From: JBJMLO01 sp045805265
GTDB lineage: Bacteria > Actinomycetota > UBA4738 > JACQTL01
DNA: 64,000 nt
Direction of reading: 5' to 3'
NCBI GenBank assembly: GCA_045805265.1
Contig: JBJMLO010000020.1
Location: 5,485-69,484, forward strand
Part shown: piece after piece, positions 10,241-19,419 of the stretch
Numbering within the stretch: position 1 is the stretch's first letter
Layout: the number at the start of each line of letters is the position of its first letter
Program-made: the position numbers and the translations under genes
The notes under the pieces: generated by a model
Databases searched by the model: none
Seen by the model: the letters and a program-made list of their open reading frames with translations, nothing else
Told to the model about the DNA's origin: nothing

Positions 10241-11620
10241 TCAGCCTCCGTATCCGAACGGCGAGCGCGGGATGAACTTCCCGGCGCCCTCCCGCCCGTG
10301 CCACTCACCGTCCGAGACCAGGACCTGACCGCGCTGCATGACCACCTCGGGGAGGCCCTTCACGGTCCATCCCTCGTAGCAGGAGTAGTCCACGTTCATG
10401 TGGTGCGTCTCCGCGGAGATCGTGCGTTCCTTCTCCGGGTCGAACACCACGATGTCGGCGTCGAACCCCGGCGCGATGGTCCCCTTGCGTGGGTACAGGC
10501 CCATCATCCGCGCGGGGGCGGTCGCGACCACCTCGACGAACCGGTTGAGCGAGATGTGGCCGTTCACCACTCCCTGGTACAGCAGCGTGAACCGGTCCTC
10601 CACGCTCGGCAGCCCGTTGGGGATCTTGGCGAAATTCCCGATGCCGAGCTCCTTCTGCCCCTTGTAGTTGAAGGGCGCGTGGTCGGTGGACACCACCTGG
10701 AGGTCGCCGGCCTTGAGACCCGCCCACAGGTCGTCGTGGTGATCGGCCGGCCGCAGCGGCGGCGAGCACACGAACTTCGCGCCCTCGAACCCCGGCCGGG
10801 CCATGTCGTCGGCCGACAGGTACAGGTACTGGGGACAGGTCTCGGCGTACGCCGGCAGCCCGCGATCGCGCGCCTCCCGCACCTCGTTCAGCGCGTCCCT
10901 CGAGCTGAGATGAACGATGTACGTCGGGCACCCCGCCAGCTCGGCCAGCTTGAACGCCCGGTTGACCGCCTCGCCCTCCATGATCGCCGGGCGGCTCATT
11001 CCATGGAATTGCGGGTCGGTCTTGCCCTCGGCAACGTACTGGTCGACCAGCACGTTGATCGGCCCGCCGTTCTCGGCGTGCATGAGGATCAGCCCACCGG
11101 CGTCCGCGGCCTTCCGCATAGCCCGGAAGATCGACGCGTCGTCCGACATGAACACGCCCGGGTAGGCCATGAACAGCTTGAACGACGGCACGCCCTCCGA
11201 GATCAGCGTGTCCATCTCGTTCAGGACGCCGTCGTTGACCTCCCGGATGATCATGTGCAGCCCGTAATCGGTCTGTGCCTTGGTGGCCTTCTCGAACCAG
11301 GTGTCGAGCCCCTCGCGGAGCGTCCCTCCGTAGTCCTGGACGGCGAAGTCGACGGACGTCGTCGTTCCCCCGAACGCCGCGGCCCGCGTCCCGGTCCCGA
11401 AGTCGTCCGAGCAGAACGACCCCCCGAACGGCAGGTCGTAGTGCGTGTGCACGTCGATCCCCCCCGGCATGACGAACTTCCCGGTGGCATCGATCGTGCG
11501 CTCGGGCTCGGCCACGATGTTCACCCCAATCGTCGCGACCTTCTCGTCCTCGACAAGCACGTCGGCCAGCACCGACTCGGTGGCAGTGACAACGGTCCCC
11601 CCCGTGATCAGCGTTCGCAC
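10241..11620 (-). CDS. hydA: Dihydropyrimidinase (D-hydantoinase family)
   Basis: This 459-residue amidohydrolase opens the ring of dihydrouracil or dihydrothymine to N-carbamoyl-beta-alanine or its methyl analogue. Zinc-site motifs are present: DVHTHYDLPF near the N-terminus, the carboxylated lysine in SFKLFMAYPG, HAENG, IVHLSS and STDHAPF. The GTG at 11620 gives an N-terminus (VRTLITGGTVVTA) that fits the family; a GGAGG lies about 10 bases upstream. It precedes the semialdehyde dehydrogenase with a 5-base gap and follows the aminotransferase after 277 bases. Related hydantoinases cannot be told apart by sequence alone, but the context favours dihydropyrimidine. Confidence 0.92.
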   Translation of the reverse strand: MRTLITGGTVVTATESVLADVLVEDEKVATIGVNIVAEPERTIDATGKFVMPGGIDVHTHYDLPFGGSFCSDDFGTGTRAAAFGGTTTSVDFAVQDYGGTLREGLDTWFEKATKAQTDYGLHMIIREVNDGVLNEMDTLISEGVPSFKLFMAYPGVFMSDDASIFRAMRKAADAGGLILMHAENGGPINVLVDQYVAEGKTDPQFHGMSRPAIMEGEAVNRAFKLAELAGCPTYIVHLSSRDALNEVREARDRGLPAYAETCPQYLYLSADDMARPGFEGAKFVCSPPLRPADHHDDLWAGLKAGDLQVVSTDHAPFNYKGQKELGIGNFAKIPNGLPSVEDRFTLLYQGVVNGHISLNRFVEVVATAPARMMGLYPRKGTIAPGFDADIVVFDPEKERTISAETHHMNVDYSCYEGWTVKGLPEVVMQRGQVLVSDGEWHGREGAGKFIPRSPFGYGG

Positions 11621-11897
11621 CCTCGTCAGCCCTCCTTCCGGTTGATTCCGGGACCTGCGGCGGCCATCGCCCCCGTGCCGCAGCCACTCACCCTGAGTCG
11701 GTAAGCAGGGGAGGTCGGCGGGGTCGCCGGGGAGGCGGAGGGTGGCCCTACGCGGCAGCGCCAACGGACCGCACCCACCGTGGCGTGCGTGCGCAGCCGT
11801 GGGGGGCGCCGCCCGGAGCCGACCGTAGGCGCACCCCGCCGACCACCCGCGTAATCCCTCCGCAGGTACGGACTTGGAGTTGGCCGAGGCACCACGG

Positions 11898-13211
11898 TCA
11901 CAGCCGCGCCTCGCCGAGCGCGGCGTCGAGCGTCTCGATGGCCCTGGCCGCGTCCTCCTCGGTGATGGACAGCGGCGGCGCCATCCGAAGGACGTTGCCG
12001 TACAACCCGCCCTTGCCGACGAGCAGGCCGCGCTCCTTCGTCCCCTCCATGACCTGTCCGGCGACGTCGGCGGCGGGTTCCTTGGTCCCGCGGTCCTTGA
12101 CCAGCTCCATCCCGAGCAGGAGGCCCTTGCCCCGGACCTCGCCGACGGCCTCGTGGCGCTCGCCCAAGTCTCGCAGCCCGTCCATCAGGAACTTCCCGAC
12201 ACGCTGCGCATTGTGCTGGAGGTCCTGTTCCTCCAGGTGCTCGAGGTTCGCGAGCGCATAGGTCGTCGCGAGCGGGTTTCCGCCGAACGTCGAGATCGAG
12301 TTGGCCTTGACCGAGTCCACCATCTCGGTGCGTCCGACCACCGCCCCCATGGCCATCCCGTTGCCGAGGCCCTTCGCCATGACCATCGCGTCCGGCTCGA
12401 CGCCGTATCCCTCAATCCCCCAGTAGGTGTCGCCGGTCCGGCCGAACCCGGTCTGCACCTCGTCGGCGATGAACGGGATGTCGAACTCGTCCAGGATCCC
12501 CTTGACGATCGAGAAGTACTCCGGTGGCGGGGTCACGAAGCCGCCGACGCCCTGGATGGGCTCGGCGATCATCGCAGCGACGTCCCCCGAGGTAGTCGTC
12601 TCGATCACGTTGCGGACATCCTGCGCGCACGCCACGCCGCACGACGGGTACGTGAGGTGCAACGGGCACCGGTAGCAGTACGCCGGCATCGCGTAGGACA
12701 CGTTCAGCGGCGTGAGTGACGAAGCAGACCAGCCGCGGTTCCCGGTGATCCCCATCGCCCCGAACGACCGCCCGTGGTAGGAGTTCCGGAGGGCGATGAT
12801 CTGGTTCGACCGGCGCCACGTCGTGGCGAACAGCAGCGCCGCGTCGATCGCCTCGGTCCCGGAGCCCACGAAGAAGGCCTTGGTGTCTCCGTCGATCGGC
12901 GCCTTCCCCGTGAGCTTCTCGGCCAGCTCGATCATCGGCCGGATCAGGTACAGCGTGGAGGTGTGCGAGATCTTCCCCGCCTGCTCGCGCAGCGCGTCGA
13001 CGATCTTCTCCACCGCGTGGCCGGAGATCGTCGTGACGATCCCGCCGAAAAAATCCAGGTATTCCTTGCCCGAGGAATCCCACACCCTGGTGCCCTCACC
13101 GCGGACCAACTCGATGGGCTCCTGGTAGTACAGCGCGACCCAGTTCGGGATCACCTTCCGGTGGCGTTCCAGCAGGGCCGCGGCGTCGTCGGGGAACTCC
13201 GCGGCGGTCAC
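11898..13211 (-). CDS. Class III (beta-alanine/omega-amino acid:pyruvate) aminotransferase
   Basis: This 437-residue PLP enzyme of fold type I has IADEVQTGFGRTG (PLP-binding Asp), the Schiff-base lysine in MVMAKGLGNGMAMGAVV, and FFGGIVTTISGHA and SGTEAIDAALL near the N-terminus. Its GTG start at 13211 overlaps the stop of the nitrilase-like gene (GTGA). In this neighbourhood the likely reaction is transfer of the amino group of beta-alanine to pyruvate, giving malonate semialdehyde. AGXT2-like, 4-aminobutyrate and other omega-aminotransferases share the fold, so the exact donor is inferred from context. Confidence 0.88.
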   Translation of the reverse strand: MTAAEFPDDAAALLERHRKVIPNWVALYYQEPIELVRGEGTRVWDSSGKEYLDFFGGIVTTISGHAVEKIVDALREQAGKISHTSTLYLIRPMIELAEKLTGKAPIDGDTKAFFVGSGTEAIDAALLFATTWRRSNQIIALRNSYHGRSFGAMGITGNRGWSASSLTPLNVSYAMPAYCYRCPLHLTYPSCGVACAQDVRNVIETTTSGDVAAMIAEPIQGVGGFVTPPPEYFSIVKGILDEFDIPFIADEVQTGFGRTGDTYWGIEGYGVEPDAMVMAKGLGNGMAMGAVVGRTEMVDSVKANSISTFGGNPLATTYALANLEHLEEQDLQHNAQRVGKFLMDGLRDLGERHEAVGEVRGKGLLLGMELVKDRGTKEPAADVAGQVMEGTKERGLLVGKGGLYGNVLRMAPPLSITEEDAARAIETLDAALGEARL

Positions 13212-14053
13212 GGGAGCAGCTCCGTGAGCTCCCCGTACAGCTCCGGCCGGCGGTCCCGCAGGAACTGCCAGGTGTTGCGGACCTTTCGGTTCACCTCGTA
13301 GTCCACGTCGTGGACGAGCACCTCGTCGTCGGAATCGCTGGCCCTTGCCTGGATCTGCCCGCGGGGGTCGCAGAAATAGGAGGAGCCGTAGAACTTGGCG
13401 GAGTTCAACGGCTCCTCCACCCCCACCCGGTTGATCGCGGCGATCCAGTAGCCGTTCGCCACGGCATGAGCCGGCTGTTCGAGCTCCCACAGGTATTTGC
13501 TCAGCGACTCCACGGTGGCGCTCGGGTTGAACACGAGCTCAGCACCCTTCAGGCCGAGCACCCGGGCGATCTCGGGGAAGTGCCGGTCGTAGCAGATGAT
13601 CAGGCCGAGGCGCCCGACGGAGGTGTCGAACGTCGGATACCCGAGGTTCCCGGGCTTGAAGTAGAACTTCTCCCAGAAGCAGGGCCCGACCTGCGGGATG
13701 TGCGTCTTGCGGTACTTCCCGACGACGGTGCCGTCGCGCTCGATGACGACCGCGGTGTTGTAGTAAACGCCCGTCTGTTCCATCTCGTAGAACGGCACGA
13801 CCAGCACCATGTTGTGCTGCTTCGCCACCTCGCGCATGCGCGTGACGGTGGGGCCGTCGTCCGGCTCGGCCGTGTCGTACCACTTGGGGTCCTGCTCGGC
13901 GCAGAAGTACGGCCCGTGGAAGATCTCCTGCAGGCACGTCACCTGCGCGCCCTCGGCGGCGGCCTTGCCGATCAGCTCGACGTGCTTGTCGACCGCCTCG
14001 TCCTTGGGCATGTTCGCGTGGGCCTGGATGACGGCCGCGCGTACAGTGGTCAT
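13208..14053 (-). CDS. Carbon-nitrogen hydrolase, beta-ureidopropionase-like (nitrilase family)
   Basis: This 281-residue nitrilase-superfamily protein has the catalytic Glu-Lys-Cys triad in VTCLQEIFHGPYF, KYRKTHIP and LIICYDRHFPE. The family hydrolyses N-carbamoyl amino acids or amides. Next to dihydropyrimidinase and a beta-alanine-type aminotransferase it is best read as N-carbamoyl-beta-alanine amidohydrolase, releasing beta-alanine, CO2 and ammonia. Its ATG overlaps the stop of the upstream oxidoreductase (ATGA) and its stop overlaps the aminotransferase start, so the three genes form a tight operon. N-carbamoylputrescine amidase is the main alternative by sequence. Confidence 0.9.
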   Translation of the reverse strand: MTTVRAAVIQAHANMPKDEAVDKHVELIGKAAAEGAQVTCLQEIFHGPYFCAEQDPKWYDTAEPDDGPTVTRMREVAKQHNMVLVVPFYEMEQTGVYYNTAVVIERDGTVVGKYRKTHIPQVGPCFWEKFYFKPGNLGYPTFDTSVGRLGLIICYDRHFPEIARVLGLKGAELVFNPSATVESLSKYLWELEQPAHAVANGYWIAAINRVGVEEPLNSAKFYGSSYFCDPRGQIQARASDSDDEVLVHDVDYEVNRKVRNTWQFLRDRRPELYGELTELLP

Positions 14054-15075
14054 GTCGCTGGCACCTCCTCTTTCGGTGCGCTCAACGCGGGCATGACGTC
14101 CCGCGCGAAGTCCTCGATGATCCCGGCCGGGCCCGGGTCCTCCTGCATGGTGTAGATGTTGAACTGGGTCATGCCGAGTCGCTCCAGCTCGCGGAGCTTC
14201 TCGACACACTGCCCGGGTGTGCCGATCACGCAGAACCGGTCGACGACCTCGTCGGTGACGAACGAGGCGTGCTCGGCGCCGGTCCGTCCGTGGTCGGAGT
14301 AGTCGTAGCCCTCCCGCGCGGCGATGTAGTCGGTCAGGGCCTGGGGCAGCTCGGCGGTCTTGTACCGGTTCACCAGGTCGACCACGTGGTTGCTGACGAG
14401 CGCCGGGAACCACCGGACCTGGTCGCGGGCCTTCCCGAGGTCGTCCCCGATGTAACAGGGCGCCGCGACCTGGACCTGGATGTCGGCGAGGTCGCGCCCC
14501 GCCTGCTCGGCGCCCTCGCGGACGTAGTTCAGCGACCATTCCAGGATGTAGGGATCGGCCAGCTGCATGATCAGGCCGTCGGCGGTCCGCCCGCAGGCCC
14601 GCAGCGCCTTCGGCCCGTAGGCCGCGAACCACACCGGCAGCCGGTGCCCCTCCGACCACTTGAGGTTCAGGGGCGTCCCCTCGTAGTCGATCTCGCGGCC
14701 CTCGGCCAGGTCCTTGATGAGCTTCGCGTCGTGCTCCAGCCGGTCGACCGTGACCGGCGTCTTGCCGATCACCCGCCGGGCGGAGTCGCCTCGGCCCATC
14801 CCGATGTCCATCCGCCCCCCGGTGACCTCCTGCAGGGTGGCCAGCGCCGAGGCGGTGACCGTGATGTCACGGGTGGCCGGATTGGTGACGCACGGCCCCA
14901 GGCGCAGGTTCGAGGTGTTGGCGCCGATCAGCGCGAACGTGACGTAGAACTCCTGCCACAGGACGTGGGAGTCCCACGCCCAGACGTAGTCGAACCCGAC
15001 CTCCTCGGCCCGCTTCGACCACTCGACCGTCCGGGCGACGGGCGGGTCGAGCATGAACGTCACCCCGAACTGCAT
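14050..15075 (-). CDS. Luciferase-like (LLM class) F420-dependent oxidoreductase
   Basis: This 341-residue TIM-barrel protein belongs to the bacterial luciferase-like family. Features include VEWSKRAEEVGFDYVWAWDSH, LGPCVTNPATRD, the cofactor-phosphate region GGRMDIGMGRGDSARR, and GTPGQCVEKLRELERLG at the C-terminal end. Such proteins use F420 or FMN; the actinobacterial forms near this sequence are usually annotated as F420-dependent. It is the first gene of the pyrimidine operon and overlaps the nitrilase gene by 4 bases. No PreA/PreT dihydropyrimidine dehydrogenase is present nearby, so it may supply the missing redox step. That role is inferred from position only. Confidence 0.85.
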   Translation of the reverse strand: MQFGVTFMLDPPVARTVEWSKRAEEVGFDYVWAWDSHVLWQEFYVTFALIGANTSNLRLGPCVTNPATRDITVTASALATLQEVTGGRMDIGMGRGDSARRVIGKTPVTVDRLEHDAKLIKDLAEGREIDYEGTPLNLKWSEGHRLPVWFAAYGPKALRACGRTADGLIMQLADPYILEWSLNYVREGAEQAGRDLADIQVQVAAPCYIGDDLGKARDQVRWFPALVSNHVVDLVNRYKTAELPQALTDYIAAREGYDYSDHGRTGAEHASFVTDEVVDRFCVIGTPGQCVEKLRELERLGMTQFNIYTMQEDPGPAGIIEDFARDVMPALSAPKEEVPAT

Positions 15076-15082
15076 GTGCTCG

Positions 15083-15099
15083 CTCCCGCGAGGCGGGAG
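15083..15099 (-). promoter_or_regulatory. Hairpin burying the ribosome-binding site of the pyrimidine operon
   Basis: A perfect 7-bp stem (15083-15089 with 15093-15099) with a 3-base loop lies just before the ATG at 15075. The 3' arm contains GCGGGAG, the only Shine-Dalgarno-like sequence, 7 bases from the start codon. Folding would hide it, suggesting translational control; no ligand domain is recognised. Confidence 0.5.
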
Positions 15100-15275
15100 T
15101 ACCGACCGCCCCCGCGGTGCCCCTCACCCCCTAGAAACGGGATGCTACACCCCGTCGCCGGCCGGACGCCTCGGGCGACGTTCCTCCCGAGGCAGCATCG
15201 GACAAGACCCAGCGGCGCTCATCGGCGTCGCCGTGTTCTCGGCAGGATGTGGGTGCAGATGTCCGTTGGCTCGCT

Positions 15276-15305
15276 TTGACCAGAGCTGACGCCACTCAAT
15301 AGACT
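15276..15305 (+). promoter_or_regulatory. Candidate promoter for Asp-box protein 2; rest of the intergenic region
   Basis: TTGACC (15276-15281) and TAGACT (15300-15305) are separated by 18 bases, the same spacing as at the purN and small-RNA promoters. Transcription would begin near 15312, giving a GC-rich leader of about 150 bases before the ATG at 15461. In the 385-base gap 15076-15460 I see this promoter, the hairpin at 15083-15099 and no further coding sequence. Confidence 0.5.
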
Positions 15306-15460
15306 CACGCCCTCCCCCGGGACAGCGATCCCGCCCCGGAGCTGCCGTACCCGACGTCGCGGGCCGGGGAAGGGGGTGATGCATCGGGCTCAGGCGAAGC
15401 GCCCCGCTCCGCCGGCCGGGACCGGAACGGTCCCCCATCCCCCAACCTCGGAGGTGCACG

Positions 15461-17338
15461 ATGCGTCGATTTCTCCTTGCGGCGGCGGCCGTTACCCTGC
15501 TCGTACCGCTCGCGGTCGGGCTGGGCGTCACGCCCGCAGGCGCCGTCAAGCACGGCCCGCTGTTCAACCATGTGTCGGGTGTAGTCTCGATCGATCCCAA
15601 CATGGCCGGGAGCACGGCCCGGGTGTCGTCGACGCCCGCGTCCGTGCCCCCCGCTTCGATCGGCGGCATCGCGTGTCCGGACCACTCGGGCACGAACGAC
15701 CGCGTCAACCAGGAGTGCACGAACCAGACCACGGCGAGCCTCAGGGGCAGGGGCACGTCGCAGAACGAGACCGCGGCGGCCGTCAACCCCACCGACCCGA
15801 TGAACGTGATCGCCAGCCAGAACGACTACCGGCGCGGCGACGCCAACTGCGGCGTCGACTGGAGCATGGACGGCGGCAAGCGGTGGGGCAGCACGACCGC
15901 GCCCATGACCTTCACCACACCCGGCTTCACCCACCCCCGGCACTACTGGCACGCCGGCGGCGACACGTCGGTCGGCTTCGACTCGAGCGGCGAGGCCTAC
16001 CTGATGTGCCAGGTGTTCGGCCGCGGTGCGACCGCCGACGAGGAGAACGGCGCGTTCGGTCCGAGCGCGTTCCTGCTGTTCCGCTCGGCCGACGGCGGCG
16101 CGTCCTGGAGCTTCCAGGGAAGCACGGTCGTCCGGGCCACCGACGACGGCACGGACGGCCAGAACATCGGCCTGCTGGACAAGGAGTACATGGCGGTCGA
16201 CGCCAATGGGTCCAGCCCGTTCGCCGACCGGATCTACGTCTCGTGGACGCAGTACAGCCTCAACTTCTCCTCCGCTCCCGTGTACTTCGCCTACTCCGAC
16301 GACTACGGGGCGACGTGGCACCAGTCGGGAGCCATCAGCGGGGTGGACGCGACCCTGTGCCCCCTGAGCTTCAGCGACCCGGCCAACCCCCCGGGGACGT
16401 GTGACAACACCAGCTTCTCCGAGCCGTTCGTGGCGCCGAACGGCGACGTGTACGTGATCTTCGACGACTACAACAACGCGACCAGCGGCCCCAACGACAA
16501 CCACAACCAGATCCTCGTGGTGAAGTCGACCGATGGGGGCGCCACGTTCGGCGGTCCCGTGAAGGTCGCGGACTTCTACGAACTGCCCGACTGCGTCACC
16601 TACACCGGGGACGACGCGTTCCGGGCCTGCGTTCCCACGGCACCGCTGTCGAACCACAGCGTGTTCCGGGCGTCCAACTACGGATCCGGGGCGGCGCTGT
16701 CGAACACCAGCATCGTCGTCGACCTCGGCAGCTACATCAATCCGCACTCGAATCCAACGCGGGGCAACTGCACGCCCGCCGGGGTCAACCCCGCCACCGG
16801 CATCAACCGGTACACGGGCGTCGGCGACGTGAACGGATGCAACAACGACATCCTGCGGAGCGTCTCCACGAACGGCGGCGCCTCGTTCACGGGGACCACG
16901 ACTGCGCCCCAGGCACTGCCGGTCGTGTCCAACGAGTCCACGAACGGGCCGCTCGCGGACCAGTGGTGGCAGTGGACGGCCATGAACCCCCAGACCGGGA
17001 AGGCCGTGGCCGCCTACTACGACCGGAAGTACGGCGGCGACCAGTCCTCAGGGGACATGGACGTCTCGCTGCGGCTCTCCAACGGCTCGCACGTCCGGGC
17101 CACCGACCACAGCATGCCGCCGTCCAACGAGTTCCCCGGCTCCAGCGGGTTCTCGACGTTCATGGGCGACTACAACGCGGTGGCCGTGGGCTCCGACGGG
17201 ATGATCCACCCGGTGTGGGCGGACTCGCGGAACCCGATCTACGTGTTCGACCCCTCGAGCGGCGACGCCCGGACGCTGCTGCTCGGCGGGCATGGCGCGG
17301 ACATCTACTCGGCGGCGATCCACGACTCGGGCCAATAG
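15461..17338 (+). CDS. Secreted Asp-box (BNR/sialidase-like) beta-propeller protein 2
   Basis: This 625-residue protein begins with a signal peptide (MRRFLLAAAAVTLLVPLAV, cleavage near PAGA). A GGAGG lies 6 bases before the ATG. Asp-box motifs recur: SMDGGKRW, SADGGASW, STDGGATF and STNGGASF, with further blade motifs such as YFAYSDDYGATW. The N-terminal NETAAAVNPTDPMNVIASQND segment is typical of actinobacterial exo-sialidase-annotated proteins in which the propeller is kept but catalysis is uncertain. About eight cysteines suggest disulphides outside the cell. A hairpin terminator follows immediately, so it is monocistronic. Confidence 0.8.
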   Translation: MRRFLLAAAAVTLLVPLAVGLGVTPAGAVKHGPLFNHVSGVVSIDPNMAGSTARVSSTPASVPPASIGGIACPDHSGTNDRVNQECTNQTTASLRGRGTSQNETAAAVNPTDPMNVIASQNDYRRGDANCGVDWSMDGGKRWGSTTAPMTFTTPGFTHPRHYWHAGGDTSVGFDSSGEAYLMCQVFGRGATADEENGAFGPSAFLLFRSADGGASWSFQGSTVVRATDDGTDGQNIGLLDKEYMAVDANGSSPFADRIYVSWTQYSLNFSSAPVYFAYSDDYGATWHQSGAISGVDATLCPLSFSDPANPPGTCDNTSFSEPFVAPNGDVYVIFDDYNNATSGPNDNHNQILVVKSTDGGATFGGPVKVADFYELPDCVTYTGDDAFRACVPTAPLSNHSVFRASNYGSGAALSNTSIVVDLGSYINPHSNPTRGNCTPAGVNPATGINRYTGVGDVNGCNNDILRSVSTNGGASFTGTTTAPQALPVVSNESTNGPLADQWWQWTAMNPQTGKAVAAYYDRKYGGDQSSGDMDVSLRLSNGSHVRATDHSMPPSNEFPGSSGFSTFMGDYNAVAVGSDGMIHPVWADSRNPIYVFDPSSGDARTLLLGGHGADIYSAAIHDSGQ

Positions 17339-17359
17339 GAAGGAGGAACACCCGGCGAG

Positions 17360-17381
17360 GGGGTCGGCTGCGGCCGGCCCC
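17360..17381 (+). terminator. Rho-independent-like terminator after Asp-box protein 2
   Basis: A 9-bp stem (17360-17368 with 17373-17381, one G-T wobble) with a TGCG loop is followed by TTCGTCGTT. It lies 21 bases past the stop at 17338 and just before the convergent stop at 17398, so it may serve both strands. The downstream sequence is the same as after the hairpin at 55893. Confidence 0.75.
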
Positions 17382-17397
17382 TTCGTCGTTCCCGAGA

Positions 17398-19275
17398 TCA
17401 GCCCTCGTAGAGGGCCGAGATCTCGTCCGCGTACTTCTGGTGGATCACCCGGCGCTTCAGCTTCAGCGTGGGCGTGAGCTCCTCGCTGTCGACGGTCCAC
17501 TCGGTGGGGACGATCGTCCAGCGCTTGATCTGCTCGCTCTGGCTGAGGCGCTGGTTGGTGTCGTCGACGGCCCGCTGGATCTCGGCTCGCAGGCGGGCGT
17601 CCTGCGCGAAGGTCGGGAGGTCTGTGAAAGGGACGCCGTTGGCGGCGGCCCAGGCCGGCGCGGCCTCGCCGTCCAGCACGATGAGGGCCGACATGTACTT
17701 GCGGCCGTCGCCGATGGCGGCGGCCTGGCCGATCAGCGGGTGGGCCCTCAGCAGGGCCTCGATGTTCGCAGGGGAGATGTTCTTGCCGCCGGAGGTGACG
17801 ATCAGCTCCTTCTTCCGGTCGACGATGAAGAGGAAGCCGTCGCCGTCCACGCGGCCGATGTCCCCGGTGTGCAGCCAGCCGTCGGCGTCGAGGGCCTCGG
17901 CGGTCTTCTCCGGCTCGCGGTAGTAGCCCTGGGTCACGTTGTCACCGCGGATCAGGACCTCGCCGTCGTCGGCCAGCGCGATCTCCACACCGGGGAGCCG
18001 CGTGCCCACCGAGCCCGCCTTGCGCTTCCCGGGCATGTTCAGCGTCGCGGGCGCGCTCGACTCGGTCATGCCGTAGCCCTCGTACAGGGGGAGGCCGATC
18101 CCGGCGAAGAAGTCGTGCGTGTCCGGCGCCATCGGCGCGGCCCCGGTCACCGTGAACAGGCACTGGTCGAGCCCGATCTTGTCCCGGATCTTCGAGAACA
18201 CCAGCCGGTCGAACAGGCGGCGCTTGACCTTCAGCCCGGTCGGGACCGGCTTGCCCTCACGCTCGAGGCGCGCGGCCTCCTGGCCGGCGTGCAGCGCGCC
18301 GAGGGCGATCTTGCGGCGGCGCTCGTTGGGCTCGGCGTTGATGCCGGCCACGATCCCGGCCTGGAGCTTCTCGAAGAGGCGCGGCACGCCGGCGAACGCC
18401 TGGGGGCGGACGTCGGGGACGTACTCGAAGACCTGGAGGACCTCCGGGCAGAAGTGCACGTTCGCCGCCTTGTACAGCGACAGGTAGTGCGTGGCCAGCC
18501 GCTCCAGGGCGTGGGCCAGGGGGAGGTACGAGATGCCCCGGAGGCCCGGGGGGTACGCGCCGGTCCGGTCGATCGAGGCGGCGGTCCAGATCACGTTCCG
18601 GTTGGTGAGGACCACGCCCTTCGGCGGGCCCGTGGTGCCGGAGGTGTAGATGAGGGTGGCGACGTCCTCCGGCGTGGTCTCCTTCCACGTCCGTTCGAAG
18701 AGCTCGCGCCCCTCCGGCGTGGCGAGCTCCTCCCGGCCCGACGCCAGGAGCTCGTCCCAGGACGAGGTCCACTCGTAGTCGGCGAAGTCCTGCGCGTCGT
18801 CGACGAGCACGACGTGCTCGAGCGCGGGCAGCTCCGCCTTGACCTTCTCCCAACGCTCCATGAACTGGCGGCACTCGACGACCGCGACCTTCGCCGCGCA
18901 ATGCCCGGCCACGTACTGGATCTGTTCCGGGGCGAGCGTGTTGTACATGGACACCGCCGTCGCGCCGACGTGAACCGCCGCCAGGTCCGCGATGAGGTGC
19001 TCGGGCCGGTTGCGGGCCATGATCGCGACGTGGTCGCCCTTCCCCACGCCGAGCTTGCGCAGGCCGAGCGTCGCCTCGGCGACCCGCTCGCGGTACTCCT
19101 TCCAGGTCATGCGGCGCCAGCCGCCGTGCGCGTGGTCCTTCCACGACAGCGCGGGCTCGTTCCAGTACAGCTCTGCGTTGCGCGCCAGGATCGAGCCGAG
19201 CGTCAGCCCCGCCACCTCGCCGTCGATCGAGGCCCGCTCGGAGCCGATGGCCGGATCGGTGTTCGCGCTGGTCAA
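17398..19275 (-). CDS. Long-chain fatty-acid--CoA ligase (AMP-forming, FadD15-like)
   Basis: This 625-residue adenylate-forming enzyme activates fatty acids through an acyl-AMP intermediate. Signature motifs are IYTSGTTGPPKGVVLT (P-loop-like A3), YGMTESSA (A5), DGWLHTGDIG (A7) and VDRKKELIVTSGGKNISPANIE (A8, hinge). The C-terminal lysine of motif A10 is likely in LTPTLKLKRR. The frame starts with TTG at 19275, preceded by an AGAGGG stretch at proper spacing; TTG is rare in this window. Length and N-terminal layout resemble the FadD15-type long-chain ligases of actinobacteria. The chain-length preference cannot be read from sequence. Confidence 0.93.
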   Translation of the reverse strand: MTSANTDPAIGSERASIDGEVAGLTLGSILARNAELYWNEPALSWKDHAHGGWRRMTWKEYRERVAEATLGLRKLGVGKGDHVAIMARNRPEHLIADLAAVHVGATAVSMYNTLAPEQIQYVAGHCAAKVAVVECRQFMERWEKVKAELPALEHVVLVDDAQDFADYEWTSSWDELLASGREELATPEGRELFERTWKETTPEDVATLIYTSGTTGPPKGVVLTNRNVIWTAASIDRTGAYPPGLRGISYLPLAHALERLATHYLSLYKAANVHFCPEVLQVFEYVPDVRPQAFAGVPRLFEKLQAGIVAGINAEPNERRRKIALGALHAGQEAARLEREGKPVPTGLKVKRRLFDRLVFSKIRDKIGLDQCLFTVTGAAPMAPDTHDFFAGIGLPLYEGYGMTESSAPATLNMPGKRKAGSVGTRLPGVEIALADDGEVLIRGDNVTQGYYREPEKTAEALDADGWLHTGDIGRVDGDGFLFIVDRKKELIVTSGGKNISPANIEALLRAHPLIGQAAAIGDGRKYMSALIVLDGEAAPAWAAANGVPFTDLPTFAQDARLRAEIQRAVDDTNQRLSQSEQIKRWTIVPTEWTVDSEELTPTLKLKRRVIHQKYADEISALYEG

Positions 19276-19394
19276 TGGGGGCCCTCTGGGTATGACGGAA
19301 TGCTCTGAAGCGTACTCGCAGCGGGACCACGGCGGACGCCGCGGGGGACGCGGGGTCGCGCCGAGCGATCGCCTGCCGGGCGGCGACGAGAACG

Positions 19395-19412
19395 GACTCG
19401 GAGTTCCGAGTC
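19395..19412 (-). terminator. Hairpin terminator after the DUF309 gene
   Basis: A perfect 7-bp stem (19395-19401 with 19406-19412) with a 4-base loop begins 7 bases past the DUF309 stop on the minus strand. No long U-tract follows. The rest of the 144-base gap up to the acyl-CoA ligase shows no gene. Confidence 0.5.
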
Positions 19413-19419
19413 GAGCTGC

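Noticed and set aside
11621..11897. 277-base gap inside the pyrimidine cluster as a hidden small gene
   Set aside because: No frame with a plausible start, ribosome site and protein-like composition was found; it may hold a second promoter but no clear hexamers are seen.
15306..15460. Long GC-rich leader before Asp-box gene 2 as a c-di-AMP (ydaO-type) riboswitch
   Set aside because: A GGGGGTGAT-like piece is present but the conserved core blocks and their order are missing, so I list only the promoter.
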